Shown here in pieces: positions 36,303 through 45,506 of a stretch of 64,000 nt of DNA. The notes beneath the pieces were generated by a model. The model had not been told where the DNA came from and did not search any database. It saw nothing but the letters and a program-made list of their open reading frames with translations. The DNA is taken from the NCBI RefSeq assembly GCF_024734385.1, contig NZ_JANHAP010000002.1, positions 124,001-188,000 of the forward strand. The letters run 5' to 3'. Source of the DNA: Dasania sp. GY-MA-18 (GTDB lineage Bacteria > Pseudomonadota > Gammaproteobacteria > Pseudomonadales > Dasaniaceae). How positions within the stretch are numbered: the first letter of the stretch is position 1; each line of letters begins with the position of its first letter. The position numbers were made by a program, and so were the translations under genes.

Positions 36303-36475
36303 GCACGATGCGAGAGGGCTGGGCCGGGTGCTGTCGCGAAATATAAGAGGGCTGGCCGGGGTAGCGGATGAGACAGCGTAGCGCCTTAAGGCTCAGTAGC
36401 GGACACGGGCGTCTTTTTAGATAAAGGGGGGGAGGGGCCAGACCATGCAGCGGCGGCATCCGGATCAGCCGTCGG
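36303..36475 (+). repeat. Repeat module B, copy 3 (long form)
   Basis: 173 bp from GCACGATGCGAGAGG to GTCGG. The basal stem GGCTGGGCCGGGTGCTGTCGC region pairs with GCGGCGGCATCCGGATCAGCC region, 20 of 21 positions. It carries the long apical form CGTCTTTTTAGATAAAGG. Confidence 0.9.
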
Positions 36476-36539
36476 AGTTAGTAAGCCACTGTGCTGGTCT
36501 AGAACGTTCCCAGAAAAAACAAAACCGGAAGCTTAGCTG

Positions 36540-36727
36540 CTGGGATAGTTAGAAGTTCTTAATCCGGCAATGGCACAAGGTCATTGCTCCATGATGGCGG
36601 CCCTCCGGGCTGCCTTCACTCCCGCCTGAGCCCGTCTCCCCTGCGGTGAAAACAGTCGGTCTCAGGAGCTCACTCAGCGCTCATCTTTTATATTCCGCAA
36701 TAACCTTCTGCCATTACCTGCCTATCG
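36540..36727 (+). repeat. Repeat module A, copy 3
   Basis: 188 bp. Hairpins GCAATG/CATTGC, GGCGGCC/GGCTGCC, and the CCTGAGCCCG/CGGTCTCAGG stem are kept. The A-to-B spacer that follows is of the TTAGAGTRNAGTTTTCTTAACTG type. Confidence 0.9.
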
Positions 36728-36773
36728 CGGTGGCATTAGAGTGAAGTTTTCTTAACTGAAAAAATAATAATTA

Positions 36774-36945
36774 GCACGATGCCAGAGGGCTGAGCCGGGT
36801 GCTGTCGCGGAATATAAGAGGGCTGGCCGTGGTAGCGGATGAGACAGCGCAGCGCTTTAAGGCTCAGTAGCGGACACGGGCGTCTTTTTAGATAAAGGGG
36901 GGAGGGGACAGACCATGTAGCGACAGTATCCGGCTCAGCCATCGG
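36774..36945 (+). repeat. Repeat module B, copy 4 (long form)
   Basis: 172 bp, starting GCACGATGCCAGAGG. Basal stem fully paired as in copy 1, but the apical hairpin is the long form, so it combines the stem type of copy 1 with the loop type of copies 2 and 3. Confidence 0.9.
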
Positions 36946-36971
36946 GGCTAACAAACAATACATGCCGTTTC

Positions 36972-37004
36972 AAAAAAAAGCCCTCACCTAGATATAAGGG
37001 CTTT
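36972..37004 (-). terminator. Intrinsic terminator of antiporter gene
   Basis: Minus strand: AAAGCCCT, 12-base loop, AGGGCTTT and further T residues (eight A on the plus strand at 36972-36979). It lies about 15 bases beyond the antiporter stop. Confidence 0.85.
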
Positions 37005-37018
37005 ACCATTACTACCGT

Positions 37019-38188
37019 TTAATCCCGCCGTAGTTTGTCGTTTAAGGCGATAGGGGTGGGGTAGTTAAATATCACTATATAAGAAGAAATTAAGAAAGTG
37101 ATAATGGCTGTGGCCTGTATCAAGTGAGAGGCATTTTTGCCCAGTAGTGCGGCGTCAAAAGCAACAAAGGCGATAAGCAGTGAGAACTCGCTAATGGAGC
37201 CCAGGCGGAAGCCTATATCCCAGGCTAATACTTTTTTCTCGCTGGCGTTGCGTAATAAAAACTGAAAAATCACCGGCTTTAAAGTCAGCATTAAAGCGGC
37301 CAATACTACAGCAGGAATAATAATGTCGGCGAGCAGTGCTAAGTCAAAGCGTGCCCCCAGCGAAAAGAAAAACAAGATCAAGAAAAAATCCCGCAGTGGC
37401 TTTAAGTTAACTGCAATATATTGCGAGATGGGGCTGGTAGCTAAAGAAATACCGGCAATAAAAGCGCCTATTTCGGCAGAGAGGCCAACTTGGTGGGCGG
37501 CCTCGGCCAAGCCTAGGCACCAGCCCAGCGCTAATAAGAAAATGTATTCATGAAAGCGGTCAAATTTTTGTATGAGTTTAAGCAGCCCGTACTTAACAAA
37601 TAGCATGGATAGGGCGATAAATACCGGTAGTGCAGCAATGGTTTTTAACATCATGGTGATGTCAAACTGGCCCACGTCACCACTTAATAACACCAATAAA
37701 ACAAAAATGGCGATCACATCTTGCAGCAATAATAAGCTGATCATCATCTCGCCCATATGGCGGTGGTGCAGTATGGTGGTGGGTAATAATTTTATGCCTA
37801 TGATGGTGCTGGAAAACATCATGGCGGCACCAATAATAATTGACTCAGCTTGGCTAAAGCCAAAAGCGATGCTGACTACATAGCCTATGCCCATAAATGC
37901 CAATGAGCTGATGATGGCTATAGGCGTGGCTTTTTTCATGGTGCTAACTAGCGCTTGGGGTTGCATATCCAGCCCCAGTAAAAATAATAAAAAGATAATA
38001 CCTACATGGGAGATATCAGAGAGTAAGGCCAAGTCATTAACAAAATTCAGGCCGTAGGGGCCGATGATAGCGCCTAGAGCAATATAAGCGATCAGCAGAG
38101 GCTGCCGGGAGTACAGGGCTAGGGTGGCTAAAATAGCTGCACCGGTAAAAATCAAAAAGAAGGAAAAGGTGATACTGCTGGCATCCAT
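37019..38188 (-). CDS. CPA2-family cation:proton antiporter (Kef-like)
   Basis: 389-residue membrane protein with about twelve hydrophobic segments and the monovalent cation:proton antiporter-2 fold. 'YIALGAIIGPYGLNFV', 'LFLLGLDMQPQAL' and 'SAEIGAFIAGISLATSPI' are typical. It lacks the C-terminal TrkA-N/RCK regulatory domain found in KefB and KefC, so it is a membrane-only member. Ion specificity (K+ or Na+) is not shown. Confidence 0.9.
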   Translation of the reverse strand: MDASSITFSFFLIFTGAAILATLALYSRQPLLIAYIALGAIIGPYGLNFVNDLALLSDISHVGIIFLLFLLGLDMQPQALVSTMKKATPIAIISSLAFMGIGYVVSIAFGFSQAESIIIGAAMMFSSTIIGIKLLPTTILHHRHMGEMMISLLLLQDVIAIFVLLVLLSGDVGQFDITMMLKTIAALPVFIALSMLFVKYGLLKLIQKFDRFHEYIFLLALGWCLGLAEAAHQVGLSAEIGAFIAGISLATSPISQYIAVNLKPLRDFFLILFFFSLGARFDLALLADIIIPAVVLAALMLTLKPVIFQFLLRNASEKKVLAWDIGFRLGSISEFSLLIAFVAFDAALLGKNASHLIQATAIITFLISSYIVIFNYPTPIALNDKLRRD

Positions 38189-38378
38189 TGTATAGATGGT
38201 CCTACTGGCTAGTTTTTGGGGGCTATTTCAGGCCATGGTGGCTGGAATATGGTGATTTTTTGTTATAGGTGTATAGATATTAGCTAATTTTATGGATAGT
38301 ATGTGAACAAATTGTTTCCAAGTGAGTCTTAAGATACCAGATAGTAACCGTTAATAATAAATTAAAAGAGGAATAACC

Positions 38379-38498
38379 ATGTCAGACAATAGCCAGCACA
38401 AAGCGCAGTACAACGATAGCTTGGCCGATGCCATAGCAGCAACGGCGGTAGTGGCCTTGGTGGTATTTACCGTGGTATTTTGGTTAAGCGGCCAGTAA
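38379..38498 (+). CDS. 39-residue single-span membrane protein
   Basis: Small ORF preceded by an AAAGAGG ribosome site. A hydrophilic N-terminus (MSDNSQHKAQYNDSLADA) is followed by one membrane helix (AATAVVALVVFTVVFWL) and SGQ. It is followed by a terminator shared with the facing DUF2970 gene. The ribosome site, the clean amphitopic layout and the terminator suggest a real gene. Family and function not recognised. Confidence 0.7.
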   Translation: MSDNSQHKAQYNDSLADAIAATAVVALVVFTVVFWLSGQ

Positions 38499-38518
38499 TT
38501 TAAGTAAGAGTTTTAGCA

Positions 38519-38541
38519 AAAAGGCGGGTTATCCCGCCTTT
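38519..38541. terminator. Bidirectional terminator between small genes
   Basis: Stem AAAGGCGGG/CCCGCCTTT with TTAT loop. The loop contains the stop codon (TTA on plus, TAA on minus) of the DUF2970 gene, so the coding sequence ends inside its own terminator. Confidence 0.8.
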
Positions 38542-38768
38542 GTTATATGTAAAACAAACTGCACAAGCAAGGCGATAGAGCCTATAAACACCGCCGTGGC
38601 CACCAGTCCCATAATAATAAAGACCTTGTGGTTACCGTGTTTAAAATCCCGCTCTTTATTTTTACTGCTTTGCACACCAAAAAAGGCTGCCATTACACTG
38701 GCCGTAACTTGGCCTATGCTGGGCTTTTTATCAGCGGGCTTATCATTATTATGCTCTTGCTCTGCCAT
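38529..38768 (-). CDS. DUF2970 family membrane protein
   Basis: 79 residues: polar N-terminus, 'PSIGQVTASVMAAFFGVQSS' typical of DUF2970, a basic patch (KNKERDFKHGNHK) and one membrane helix (VFIIMGLVATAVFIGSIALL). Function unknown. It starts 17 bases after metH ends and probably shares its transcript. Confidence 0.88.
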   Translation of the reverse strand: MAEQEHNNDKPADKKPSIGQVTASVMAAFFGVQSSKNKERDFKHGNHKVFIIMGLVATAVFIGSIALLVQFVLHITKAG

Positions 38769-38784
38769 CCTTATTCCTCAATGT

Positions 38785-41700
38785 TTACGCAGGGTCATAA
38801 TCCAATACTGGCATTAGCCAGCGCTCTAGCTCTGGCAGGGTCATAGCTTTACGTTCGGCTAGGGACTCTACTTGGTCTTTGCTGATTTTGCCGGTGGCAA
38901 AATAACTGGACTCAGGGTGAGAAAAGTAGAAACCACTCACCGAGGCCGCAGGTGACATAGCAAAATGCTCAGTCAGCTCTACCCCTATGTTTTCTTCGCT
39001 GTTTAGCAGTTTAAACAAGGTGGCCTTTTCCGTGTGATCGGGGCAGGCGGGGTAGCCGGGGGCTGGGCGTATGCCGCGATAGCGCTCTTTAATAAGCTCT
39101 TCGTTGCTTAGTTGTTCGTCGCTGTCGTAGCCCCATAGCTCTTTGCGTACGCGCAAGTGCATATGCTCGGCAAAGGATTCAGCCAGGCGGTCTGCCAGCG
39201 CTTTTATCATGATGGCGTTATAGTCATCGCCGTTGTCCTGGTATTGTTTGGCTAGCTCATCGGCACCCAAGCCTGCGGTGACAGTAAAGCCGCCTATATA
39301 ATCTTGGCATAGGCTTTCTTTAGGGGCGATAAAGTCTGCCAAGCTCATATTGGCTTTGCCGTTGGGCTTATCTATTTGTTGGCGTATGTGGTGCAACAAG
39401 GCTATAGCTTGCCCTTGCTCGTCATAAACCTCTATATCATCGCTATTAACACGGGCGGCAGGCCAGAAACCGACTACTGCATTGGCGGTTAATAGTTTTT
39501 CATCAACAATTTTTTGCAATAGTTTCTGCGCGTCAGCAAACAAGGCTCTAGCCGCTTCGCCTACGGTTTCATCGTCGAGAATTTTGGGGTATTTACCCGC
39601 TAAATCCCAAGAGATAAAAAACGGCGTCCAATCTATAGTGTCGACTAAGGTTTGCAGCGGGTACTCGTTAAACACTTTTACGCCGGTAAAGCTGGGCTTG
39701 GGTGCTTGGTAAGTATTCCAGTCAAACTTTAGGCCACGGCTAATCGCGTTACTATAGCTAATGGGTTTGGTTTTGGGTTTGCGGTTGGCATTGCGCACGC
39801 GGATTTTTTCGTATTCTTCTTTACGATCATTCCACAGTGTTTGCCTGTGCTCGGGGTGTACCAAATCGGCAACCACCGAAACACTGCGCGAGGCATCGGC
39901 CACATACACCGTAGGGGCGTTTTTATATTGCGGCTCTACCTTAACGGCCGTATGTGCTTTTGAGGTAGTAGCACCACCAATTAATAAGGGTAGGTTAAAG
40001 CCCTGGCGCTGCATTTCACGGCCCACGTAAACCATTTCGTCTAGTGAAGGTGTAATCAACCCACTCAAACCTATAATGTCAGCGTTGTGCTCTTTGGCGG
40101 CGTTTAAAATATCCTGGCAGGCCACCATCACACCTAGGTCTACAACTTCAAAATTATTACATTGTAGAACTACACCGACGATGTTTTTACCTATGTCATG
40201 CACGTCGCCTTTAACGGTGGCCATAATCACCTTGCCGTTACTTTTACTGACGCCGGAGTTGCTGGCCTCTATATAGGGCGTTAAATAGGCTACTGCTTGT
40301 TTCATAACGCGGGCGCTTTTTACCACCTGGGGTAAAAACATTTTGCCGCTGCCAAATAAATCACCCACTACGTTCATGCCATCCATGAGCGGGCCTTCAA
40401 TCACCTCTATGGGTTGATCGGCTTGTAGGCGTGCGGCTTCGGTGTCTTCTTGTATATAGGCGTTGATGCCTTTAACCAGTGAATACTCTAAGCGTTTGTT
40501 AACATCCAGCTCGCGCCAGCTTAAATCTTCCTCTTGGTTTTGCGAGCCTTTACCGGCAAATTCTGCGGCGATATCCAGCATGCGCTCGGTGGCATCTTCG
40601 CGGCGGTTTAAGACTATATCTTCAACGCCTTCGCGTAATTTTTCTGGGATGTCGTCGTATATTGCCAGCTGGCCAGCATTGACTATGCCCATGCTTAGGC
40701 CTGCGTTGATGGCGTGGTATAAAAATACCGCGTGTATGGCTTCACGCACGGCATCGTTACCGCGGAAGGAGAAGCTAACATTACTCACGCCGCCAGAAAT
40801 TTTGGCGTAGGGCAGTTGTTCGCGTATATAACGGCAGGATTCAATAAAATCTACCGCGTAGTTGTTGTGTTCCTCTATGCCGGTGGCGATGGCAAAAATA
40901 TTGGGGTCGAAAATAATGTCCTGGGGCGGGAAGCCCACCACATCAACCAAAATATCATAGGAGCGTTTACAAATTTCATTTTTGCGTGCCACGGTATCGG
41001 CTTGACCATCTTCATCAAAGGCCATAACCACTACGGCCGCACCATAACGCATGCATAATTTGGCCTTGTCTATAAACTCCTGCTCGCCTTCTTTTAGGCT
41101 GATGGAGTTAACGACTGACTTGCCTTGTATGCATTTTAAGCCTGCTTCCATGACTTCCCATTTAGAGGAGTCCACCATAATAGGCACGCGGGAAATTTCA
41201 GGCTCGGAGGCAATAAGATTGAGGAAGCGCACCATGGCGGCTTCCGAATCCAGCATGCCTTCATCCATGTTGATATCTATAATCTGCGCGCCGTTTTGCA
41301 CCTGCTGCAGGGCTACCTCTAAAGCGGTGTCGTAATCTTCTTCTAAGATTAGCCGTTTAAAACGGGCCGAACCGGTGATGTTACAGCGCTCGCCTACGTT
41401 AACAAACAGCGAGTCATCGTCTATAACAAAAGGCTCTAGGCCGCTTAGGCGACAGGCGGGCTTTTGCTCGGGGATGATACGGGGCTTAATATCGGCCACG
41501 ATATCGGCAATAGCTTTGATGTGCTCAGGGGAGGTGCCACAGCAGCCGCCAACAATATTTAAAAAGCCGCTTTCAGCAAACTCTTTAATAATGACTGCCA
41601 TTTCTTCGGGGGTTTGGTCGTATTCGCCAAACTCATTGGGCAGGCCTGCATTGGGGTGGGCGCTGACGTGGGTGTTGGTGCAGTTGGCCAGTGCTTGTAC

Positions 41701-42480
41701 ATAGGGGCGTAGCTCTTGCGCGCCTAGAGCACAGTTTAGGCCTACGCTAATGGGCTTGGCGTGGGCCACGGAGTACCAGAAGGCCTCGGTGGTTTGCCCC
41801 GACAGGGTGCGGCCACTGGCATCGGTGATGGTGCCCGAAATCATAATGGGCAGTTCTACGTCCAGCTCTTCAAACACGCCTTGGGTGGCGAAAATCGCCG
41901 CTTTGGCGTTGAGGGTGTCGAAACTGGTTTCTATCAGGATAATATCTGAGCCGCCTTCGATTAAGCCTTTAACCGATTCAGAGTAATCTTCTACCAGCTG
42001 ATCAAAGGTCACGTTGCGGTAGCCGGGGTCGTTAACATCCGGTGAGATGGTGGCAGTGCGGCTAGTGGGGCCTATAACACCGGCAACAAAACGGGGTTTT
42101 TCCGGGGTGAGGGCGGTCATGGCATCGGCCGCCTCACGGGCGACGCGGGCACCTGCTACGTTGATTTCATAGGCGATAGACTGCAGGTCGTAGTCGCTTT
42201 GCGAGACTTTGGTGGCATTAAAGGTGTTGGTTTCCAGTATGTCGGCACCCGCCTTGAGGTAGGCGGTGTGTATGTCCTTGATGATTTTGGGCTGGGTAAT
42301 AGCCAGTAAATCATTATTACCCTTAATATCCATGTGGTAATTGCTAAAGCGCTCACCGCGGTAATCGGCTTCTTGTAGCTTATAAGACTGAATCATGGTG
42401 CCCATGGCGCCATCAAGAATTAAAATTCTCTCTTGTAGGGCTTGTTGCAGGGCGTTAATTCTAGTGCTTCTATCCGTCAT
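38785..42480 (-). CDS. metH: Cobalamin-dependent methionine synthase
   Basis: 1231 residues with all four modules in order: homocysteine-binding ('[14 protein letters not shown]', zinc Cys in '[15 protein letters not shown]' and '[11 protein letters not shown]'), pterin-binding ('[16 protein letters not shown]'), cobalamin-binding ('[15 protein letters not shown]' with the cobalt-ligand His) and the C-terminal AdoMet activation domain ('[18 protein letters not shown]'). It transfers a methyl group from methyltetrahydrofolate to homocysteine. Length and domain order are standard. I see no cobalamin riboswitch in the 185 bases upstream. Confidence 0.98.
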   Translation of the reverse strand: MTDRSTRINALQQALQERILILDGAMGTMIQSYKLQEADYRGERFSNYHMDIKGNNDLLAITQPKIIKDIHTAYLKAGADILETNTFNATKVSQSDYDLQSIAYEINVAGARVAREAADAMTALTPEKPRFVAGVIGPTSRTATISPDVNDPGYRNVTFDQLVEDYSESVKGLIEGGSDIILIETSFDTLNAKAAIFATQGVFEELDVELPIMISGTITDASGRTLSGQTTEAFWYSVAHAKPISVGLNCALGAQELRPYVQALANCTNTHVSAHPNAGLPNEFGEYDQTPEEMAVIIKEFAESGFLNIVGGCCGTSPEHIKAIADIVADIKPRIIPEQKPACRLSGLEPFVIDDDSLFVNVGERCNITGSARFKRLILEEDYDTALEVALQQVQNGAQIIDINMDEGMLDSEAAMVRFLNLIASEPEISRVPIMVDSSKWEVMEAGLKCIQGKSVVNSISLKEGEQEFIDKAKLCMRYGAAVVVMAFDEDGQADTVARKNEICKRSYDILVDVVGFPPQDIIFDPNIFAIATGIEEHNNYAVDFIESCRYIREQLPYAKISGGVSNVSFSFRGNDAVREAIHAVFLYHAINAGLSMGIVNAGQLAIYDDIPEKLREGVEDIVLNRREDATERMLDIAAEFAGKGSQNQEEDLSWRELDVNKRLEYSLVKGINAYIQEDTEAARLQADQPIEVIEGPLMDGMNVVGDLFGSGKMFLPQVVKSARVMKQAVAYLTPYIEASNSGVSKSNGKVIMATVKGDVHDIGKNIVGVVLQCNNFEVVDLGVMVACQDILNAAKEHNADIIGLSGLITPSLDEMVYVGREMQRQGFNLPLLIGGATTSKAHTAVKVEPQYKNAPTVYVADASRSVSVVADLVHPEHRQTLWNDRKEEYEKIRVRNANRKPKTKPISYSNAISRGLKFDWNTYQAPKPSFTGVKVFNEYPLQTLVDTIDWTPFFISWDLAGKYPKILDDETVGEAARALFADAQKLLQKIVDEKLLTANAVVGFWPAARVNSDDIEVYDEQGQAIALLHHIRQQIDKPNGKANMSLADFIAPKESLCQDYIGGFTVTAGLGADELAKQYQDNGDDYNAIMIKALADRLAESFAEHMHLRVRKELWGYDSDEQLSNEELIKERYRGIRPAPGYPACPDHTEKATLFKLLNSEENIGVELTEHFAMSPAASVSGFYFSHPESSYFATGKISKDQVESLAERKAMTLPELERWLMPVLDYDPA

Positions 42481-42665
42481 ATTGGTTCCGAGTACTGTCT
42501 AAATGTTGGCCAACTAATACTTGACTGTGGCAGTTGGGCTTTAACTTGTGGTAAATTGGCGAATTGTAACAAACTTGACGCTGCGCTGCGGTACTAATGC
42601 AGTGAAAAGGCGATAAATTCAGCTCTATTTTATCGGGTAGGGCCATTATAAGGTTGTAGTAATAG

Positions 42666-43280
42666 ATGTCGGAAGCAAACCCTGAATTAAAGTTAACCAT
42701 TACCGAATCGGCGCAGGCCTACTTGGCGGAGCTATTGGCCGGCCAGGATGAAGAGGTAAAGGGTATACGTTTATTTATTAGCCAGCCGGGTACGCCTAAG
42801 GCCGAAACCTGCATTGCTTATTGCCGTGAGGATGATGAGCAGGACGACGATATTATTGTTCAGTACGAAAATCTATTGGCCCGCGTAGAGTTGCGCAGTG
42901 TGCCATTTTTAGAAGATGCTTTTGTCGACTATGCTAAAGATCGTATGGGTGGCCAGCTGACTATTAAAGCGCCCAATGCCAAGTTGCCTAAAGTTAATGA
43001 AAACAGTTCTATAGAAGATCAAATCAACTATGTGTTGTATAACGAGGTCAATCCTTCGTTAGCCGCGCACGGCGGTGAAGTGTCGCTGGTGGAAGTGGCC
43101 GAAGAGGACGATAAAAAAATCGCGGTATTGCGTTTTGGTGGTGGTTGCCAAGGCTGCGGTATGGTTGATATGACCTTAAAAGACGGGGTGGAGAAGTCTT
43201 TATTAGAGCAGGTGCCGGGTTTGGCGGCAGTGCGTGATATGACGGACCATACCGATACTTCGCAGGCTTATTTTAAGTAA
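42666..43280 (+). CDS. nfuA: Fe-S biogenesis protein NfuA
   Basis: 204 residues: an N-terminal degenerate A-type scaffold domain ('[19 protein letters not shown]', '[17 protein letters not shown]') and a C-terminal Nfu domain with the cluster motif '[19 protein letters not shown]'. NfuA carries a 4Fe-4S cluster at a dimer interface and hands it to apo-proteins. It is divergent from metH and followed by a terminator. Confidence 0.96.
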   Translation: MSEANPELKLTITESAQAYLAELLAGQDEEVKGIRLFISQPGTPKAETCIAYCREDDEQDDDIIVQYENLLARVELRSVPFLEDAFVDYAKDRMGGQLTIKAPNAKLPKVNENSSIEDQINYVLYNEVNPSLAAHGGEVSLVEVAEEDDKKIAVLRFGGGCQGCGMVDMTLKDGVEKSLLEQVPGLAAVRDMTDHTDTSQAYFK

Positions 43281-43372
43281 TAAGTCTGGCTATCACATTA
43301 TGCATTTATTAACGGCGCTGCGATTGGCTGTTGTTTATTGAATGCAAGGTTTGGATCGCGTAGCGATGATGA

Positions 43373-43399
43373 AGCTCTTGCCTTGGTGAGGGCTTTTTT
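43373..43399 (+). terminator. Intrinsic terminator of nfuA
   Basis: AGCTCTTG pairs with TGAGGGCT (several G-U) around a CCTTGG loop, followed by six T. About 95 bases beyond the nfuA stop. Confidence 0.7.
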
Positions 43400-43444
43400 A
43401 TTGCTTGGTGAAAGGCTCTAGCGGTAAGTTTGGTTTACTTGCAT

Positions 43445-43601
43445 CGACGGCTGAGCCGGATGCTGTCGCTACATGGTCTGGCCTCTCCGGGGTGCCCGTG
43501 TCCGCTACTGAGCCTTAAAGCGCTGCGCTGTCTCATCCGCTACCACGGCCAGCCCTTTTATATTTCGCGACATCACCCGGCCCAGCCCTCTCGCATCGTG
43601 C
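43445..43601 (-). repeat. Repeat module B, copy 5 (short form, inverted)
   Basis: 157 bp on the minus strand, GCACGATGCGAGAGG to the GTCG end. Basal stem 20 of 21 paired. Short apical form CCCCGGAGAGG. Its 3' flank GCAAGTAAACCA matches the flank of copy 2. Confidence 0.9.
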
Positions 43602-43647
43602 TAGATTTTAGTTTTGCTGATAAAAAAATATGTACTTTGATGTACTA

Positions 43648-43836
43648 CGGTAGGCAGGTGATGGCAGAAGGTTATTGCGGAATATAAAAGATGAGCGCTG
43701 AGTGAGCGCCTGAGACCGGCTGCTTTCCCCGCAGGGGTGTCGGGCTCAGGCGGGAGTGAAGGCAGCCTGGAAGGCCGCCATCATGGAGCAATGACCTTGT
43801 GCCATTGCCAGATTTAAAGCTTCTAACTATGCCAAC
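43648..43836 (-). repeat. Repeat module A, copy 4 (inverted)
   Basis: 189 bp on the minus strand. Same hairpin set as A2. The following spacer (TAGTACATCAAAGTACAT then a T run) is nearly identical to that after A2 for its first half. Confidence 0.9.
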
Positions 43837-43892
43837 GGGTAAGCTTCTTTTTTACTGCGAGAAGCTTAGGTCAAAACAGCGGCTTACTAACC

Positions 43893-44050
43893 CCGATGGC
43901 TGAGCCGGATGCCGCCGCTACATGGTCTGTCCCCTCCGGGGTACCCGCGTCCGCTACTGAGCCTTAAGGCGCTACGCTGTCTCATCCGCTACCCCGGCCA
44001 GCCCTCTTATATTTCGCGACAGCACCCGGCTCACCCCTCTGGCATCGTGC
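43893..44050 (-). repeat. Repeat module B, copy 6 (short form, inverted)
   Basis: 158 bp on the minus strand, GCACGATGCCAGAGG to ATCGG. Basal stem 20 of 21 paired. Short apical form CCCCGGAGGGG. Its 3' flank GTTAGTAAGCCGCTG matches the flank of copy 3. Confidence 0.9.
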
Positions 44051-44162
44051 CAGTCTTTAGGTCGTCGGGTAGGGGAGGGATGTTGAGGTGAGGCGAGAGC
44101 TAAGGCAGCTCTAGGAGCTGCCTTACTGGAGTTGTTGCCGGTATTACCTAACCTGCAAAGCT

Positions 44163-45236
44163 TTAAGAGCGTCTGCCCGGTAGCACGCTTTTTAATTTTT
44201 CATGCATGGATAATATGGCGGCTTCGGTGGTTTCCCAGCTGATACAGCCATCGGTAACCGAAACGCCGTATTGTAATTGGCTAAGGTCGGCGGGGATGCT
44301 TTGGTTGCCTTCATGGATGTTGCTTTCAACCATTAGGCCAACAATAGACTTGTTGCCTTCTAAAATTTGGTTGGCTACGTTATCCATAACCAGTGGTTGT
44401 AGGCTAGGGTCTTTATTGGAGTTAGCGTGCGAGCAATCCACCATAATGTTTTTGCTAATGCCTGCTTTTTCGAGCGCAGCTTCACACAGGGCTATGTGCA
44501 CAGAGTCGTAATTGGGGCCGTTAGAGCCGCCGCGCAATACCATGTGAGCGTAAGCATTGCCCTTGGTTTGAATGATGGATACCTGGCCTTGGCCGTTAAT
44601 ACCTAAAAAGCGGTGTGGCTTGGCAGCTGATTTAATGGCGTTGGTCGCTACTTCCAGGCCGCCGTCGGTGCCATTTTTAAAACCTACCGATGAGGATAGG
44701 CCGCTGGCCATTTCGCGGTGGGTTTGTGATTCGGTAGTGCGTGCGCCTATGGCTGACCAGGAAATACAGTCTTGTATGTATTGTGGTGAGATTGGGTCCA
44801 ATGCCTCGGTAGAGGTGGGTAGGCCCATTTCAGCTATTTGTAGTAACAGTTTGCGGCCTATGCTTAAACCCTCTTCAATTTTAAAGGTGTCATTGAGGTA
44901 GGGATCGTTAATTAAGCCTTTCCAGCCCACCGTGGTGCGCGGCTTTTCAAAGTACACGCGCATGACTATGTAGAGGGTGTCGGCGACTTTGTCGGATAGT
45001 TGTTTTAGGCGTTGTGCATAGTCCAAGGCGGCATCAACATCATGTATAGAGCAGGGGCCTATCACCACAAATAAACGGTGGTCTTTGCCATCTAAAATAT
45101 TGCGTATCACCTCACGGCTTTCGGCGACGGTGTTGGTAGCCGCTTCAGACATAGGGGTGGCGGCTTTTAGTTGCTCAGGTGTGATCAGAATCTCCTGAGA
45201 TTCAACATTGATGTTGTCTACTGCCTTGCTGCTCAT
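44163..45236 (-). CDS. 3-deoxy-7-phosphoheptulonate (DAHP) synthase, class I
   Basis: 357-residue first enzyme of the shikimate pathway, joining phosphoenolpyruvate and erythrose 4-phosphate. 'VVIGPCSIHDVDAALDYA', 'KPRTTVGWKGLINDP', 'GARTTESQTHREMASGLS' and 'VDCSHANSNKDP' carry substrate and metal residues. It is of the AroF/AroG/AroH type; which feedback class (Tyr, Phe or Trp) cannot be told safely. An AGGA site sits seven bases before the ATG. It converges with nfuA across repeat array 3. Confidence 0.95.
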   Translation of the reverse strand: MSSKAVDNINVESQEILITPEQLKAATPMSEAATNTVAESREVIRNILDGKDHRLFVVIGPCSIHDVDAALDYAQRLKQLSDKVADTLYIVMRVYFEKPRTTVGWKGLINDPYLNDTFKIEEGLSIGRKLLLQIAEMGLPTSTEALDPISPQYIQDCISWSAIGARTTESQTHREMASGLSSSVGFKNGTDGGLEVATNAIKSAAKPHRFLGINGQGQVSIIQTKGNAYAHMVLRGGSNGPNYDSVHIALCEAALEKAGISKNIMVDCSHANSNKDPSLQPLVMDNVANQILEGNKSIVGLMVESNIHEGNQSIPADLSQLQYGVSVTDGCISWETTEAAILSMHEKLKSVLPGRRS

Positions 45237-45506
45237 TGCTCAATCCTAAAATGTGCCGTACTTCATGCGAGGTGCGAAATGCAGAGTACTAAATAGATGT
45301 TATGGTATGCGTTAATAATTTGACCAGAGATTGTAGCTTAATTCCACTGTTAAATGTGTATCTATAGGCTGTGGCAGCAAAATCTTAATTATTTAGGCCG
45401 CGATACATTTCTTAGTGGCTATTGAGCAGTTAGAATGGGGCCGCAGTTAGGATGAGATTGCAATTAGCCTAGCCCTAATAATGAAACTGGACGACCCCGC
45501 CACCCC

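Larger units (their letters stand above)
36223..37018. other. Gene-free gap with A/B repeat array 2
   Basis: About 800 bases between the convergent etfA (+) and antiporter (-) genes, bounded by a terminator at each end. It holds modules B-A-B in plus orientation. Bases 36265-36302 before the first B look like the tail of an A-to-B spacer (CGTAGTGCATATTT, compare CGTAGTACATC...GTACATATTT in array 1), so a preceding A module may have been lost. Confidence 0.85.
43281..44162. other. Gene-free gap with A/B repeat array 3
   Basis: About 880 bases between convergent nfuA (+) and DAHP synthase (-). It holds B-A-B modules in minus orientation, a terminator for nfuA, and near the right end a hairpin AAGGCAGCT/AGCTGCCTT (44102-44124) without a T tract. 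The ORFs of 60-85 codons here are translations of repeat DNA and lack ribosome sites. Confidence 0.85.

Noticed and set aside
42481-42665. Cobalamin riboswitch upstream of metH
   Set aside because: The gap is only 185 bases shared with nfuA and I could not find the conserved B12-box pattern.
31595-44050. CRISPR array
   Set aside because: Repeat units are hundreds of bases long, few in number and without cas genes.
43430-44091. Short ORFs in arrays 2 and 3 sharing a conserved peptide (LLSLKALRCLIRY...GQPSYISRQHPA type) across copies
   Set aside because: They lack ribosome sites, lie antisense to the A-to-B direction of module B, change their N- and C-terminal parts at module borders, and are conserved at DNA stem level. 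The similarity is explained by the repeat, not by coding.
44102-44124. Hairpin AAGGCAGCT/AGCTGCCTT as terminator of DAHP synthase
   Set aside because: No T tract follows on the minus strand, so it is noted only as a hairpin.
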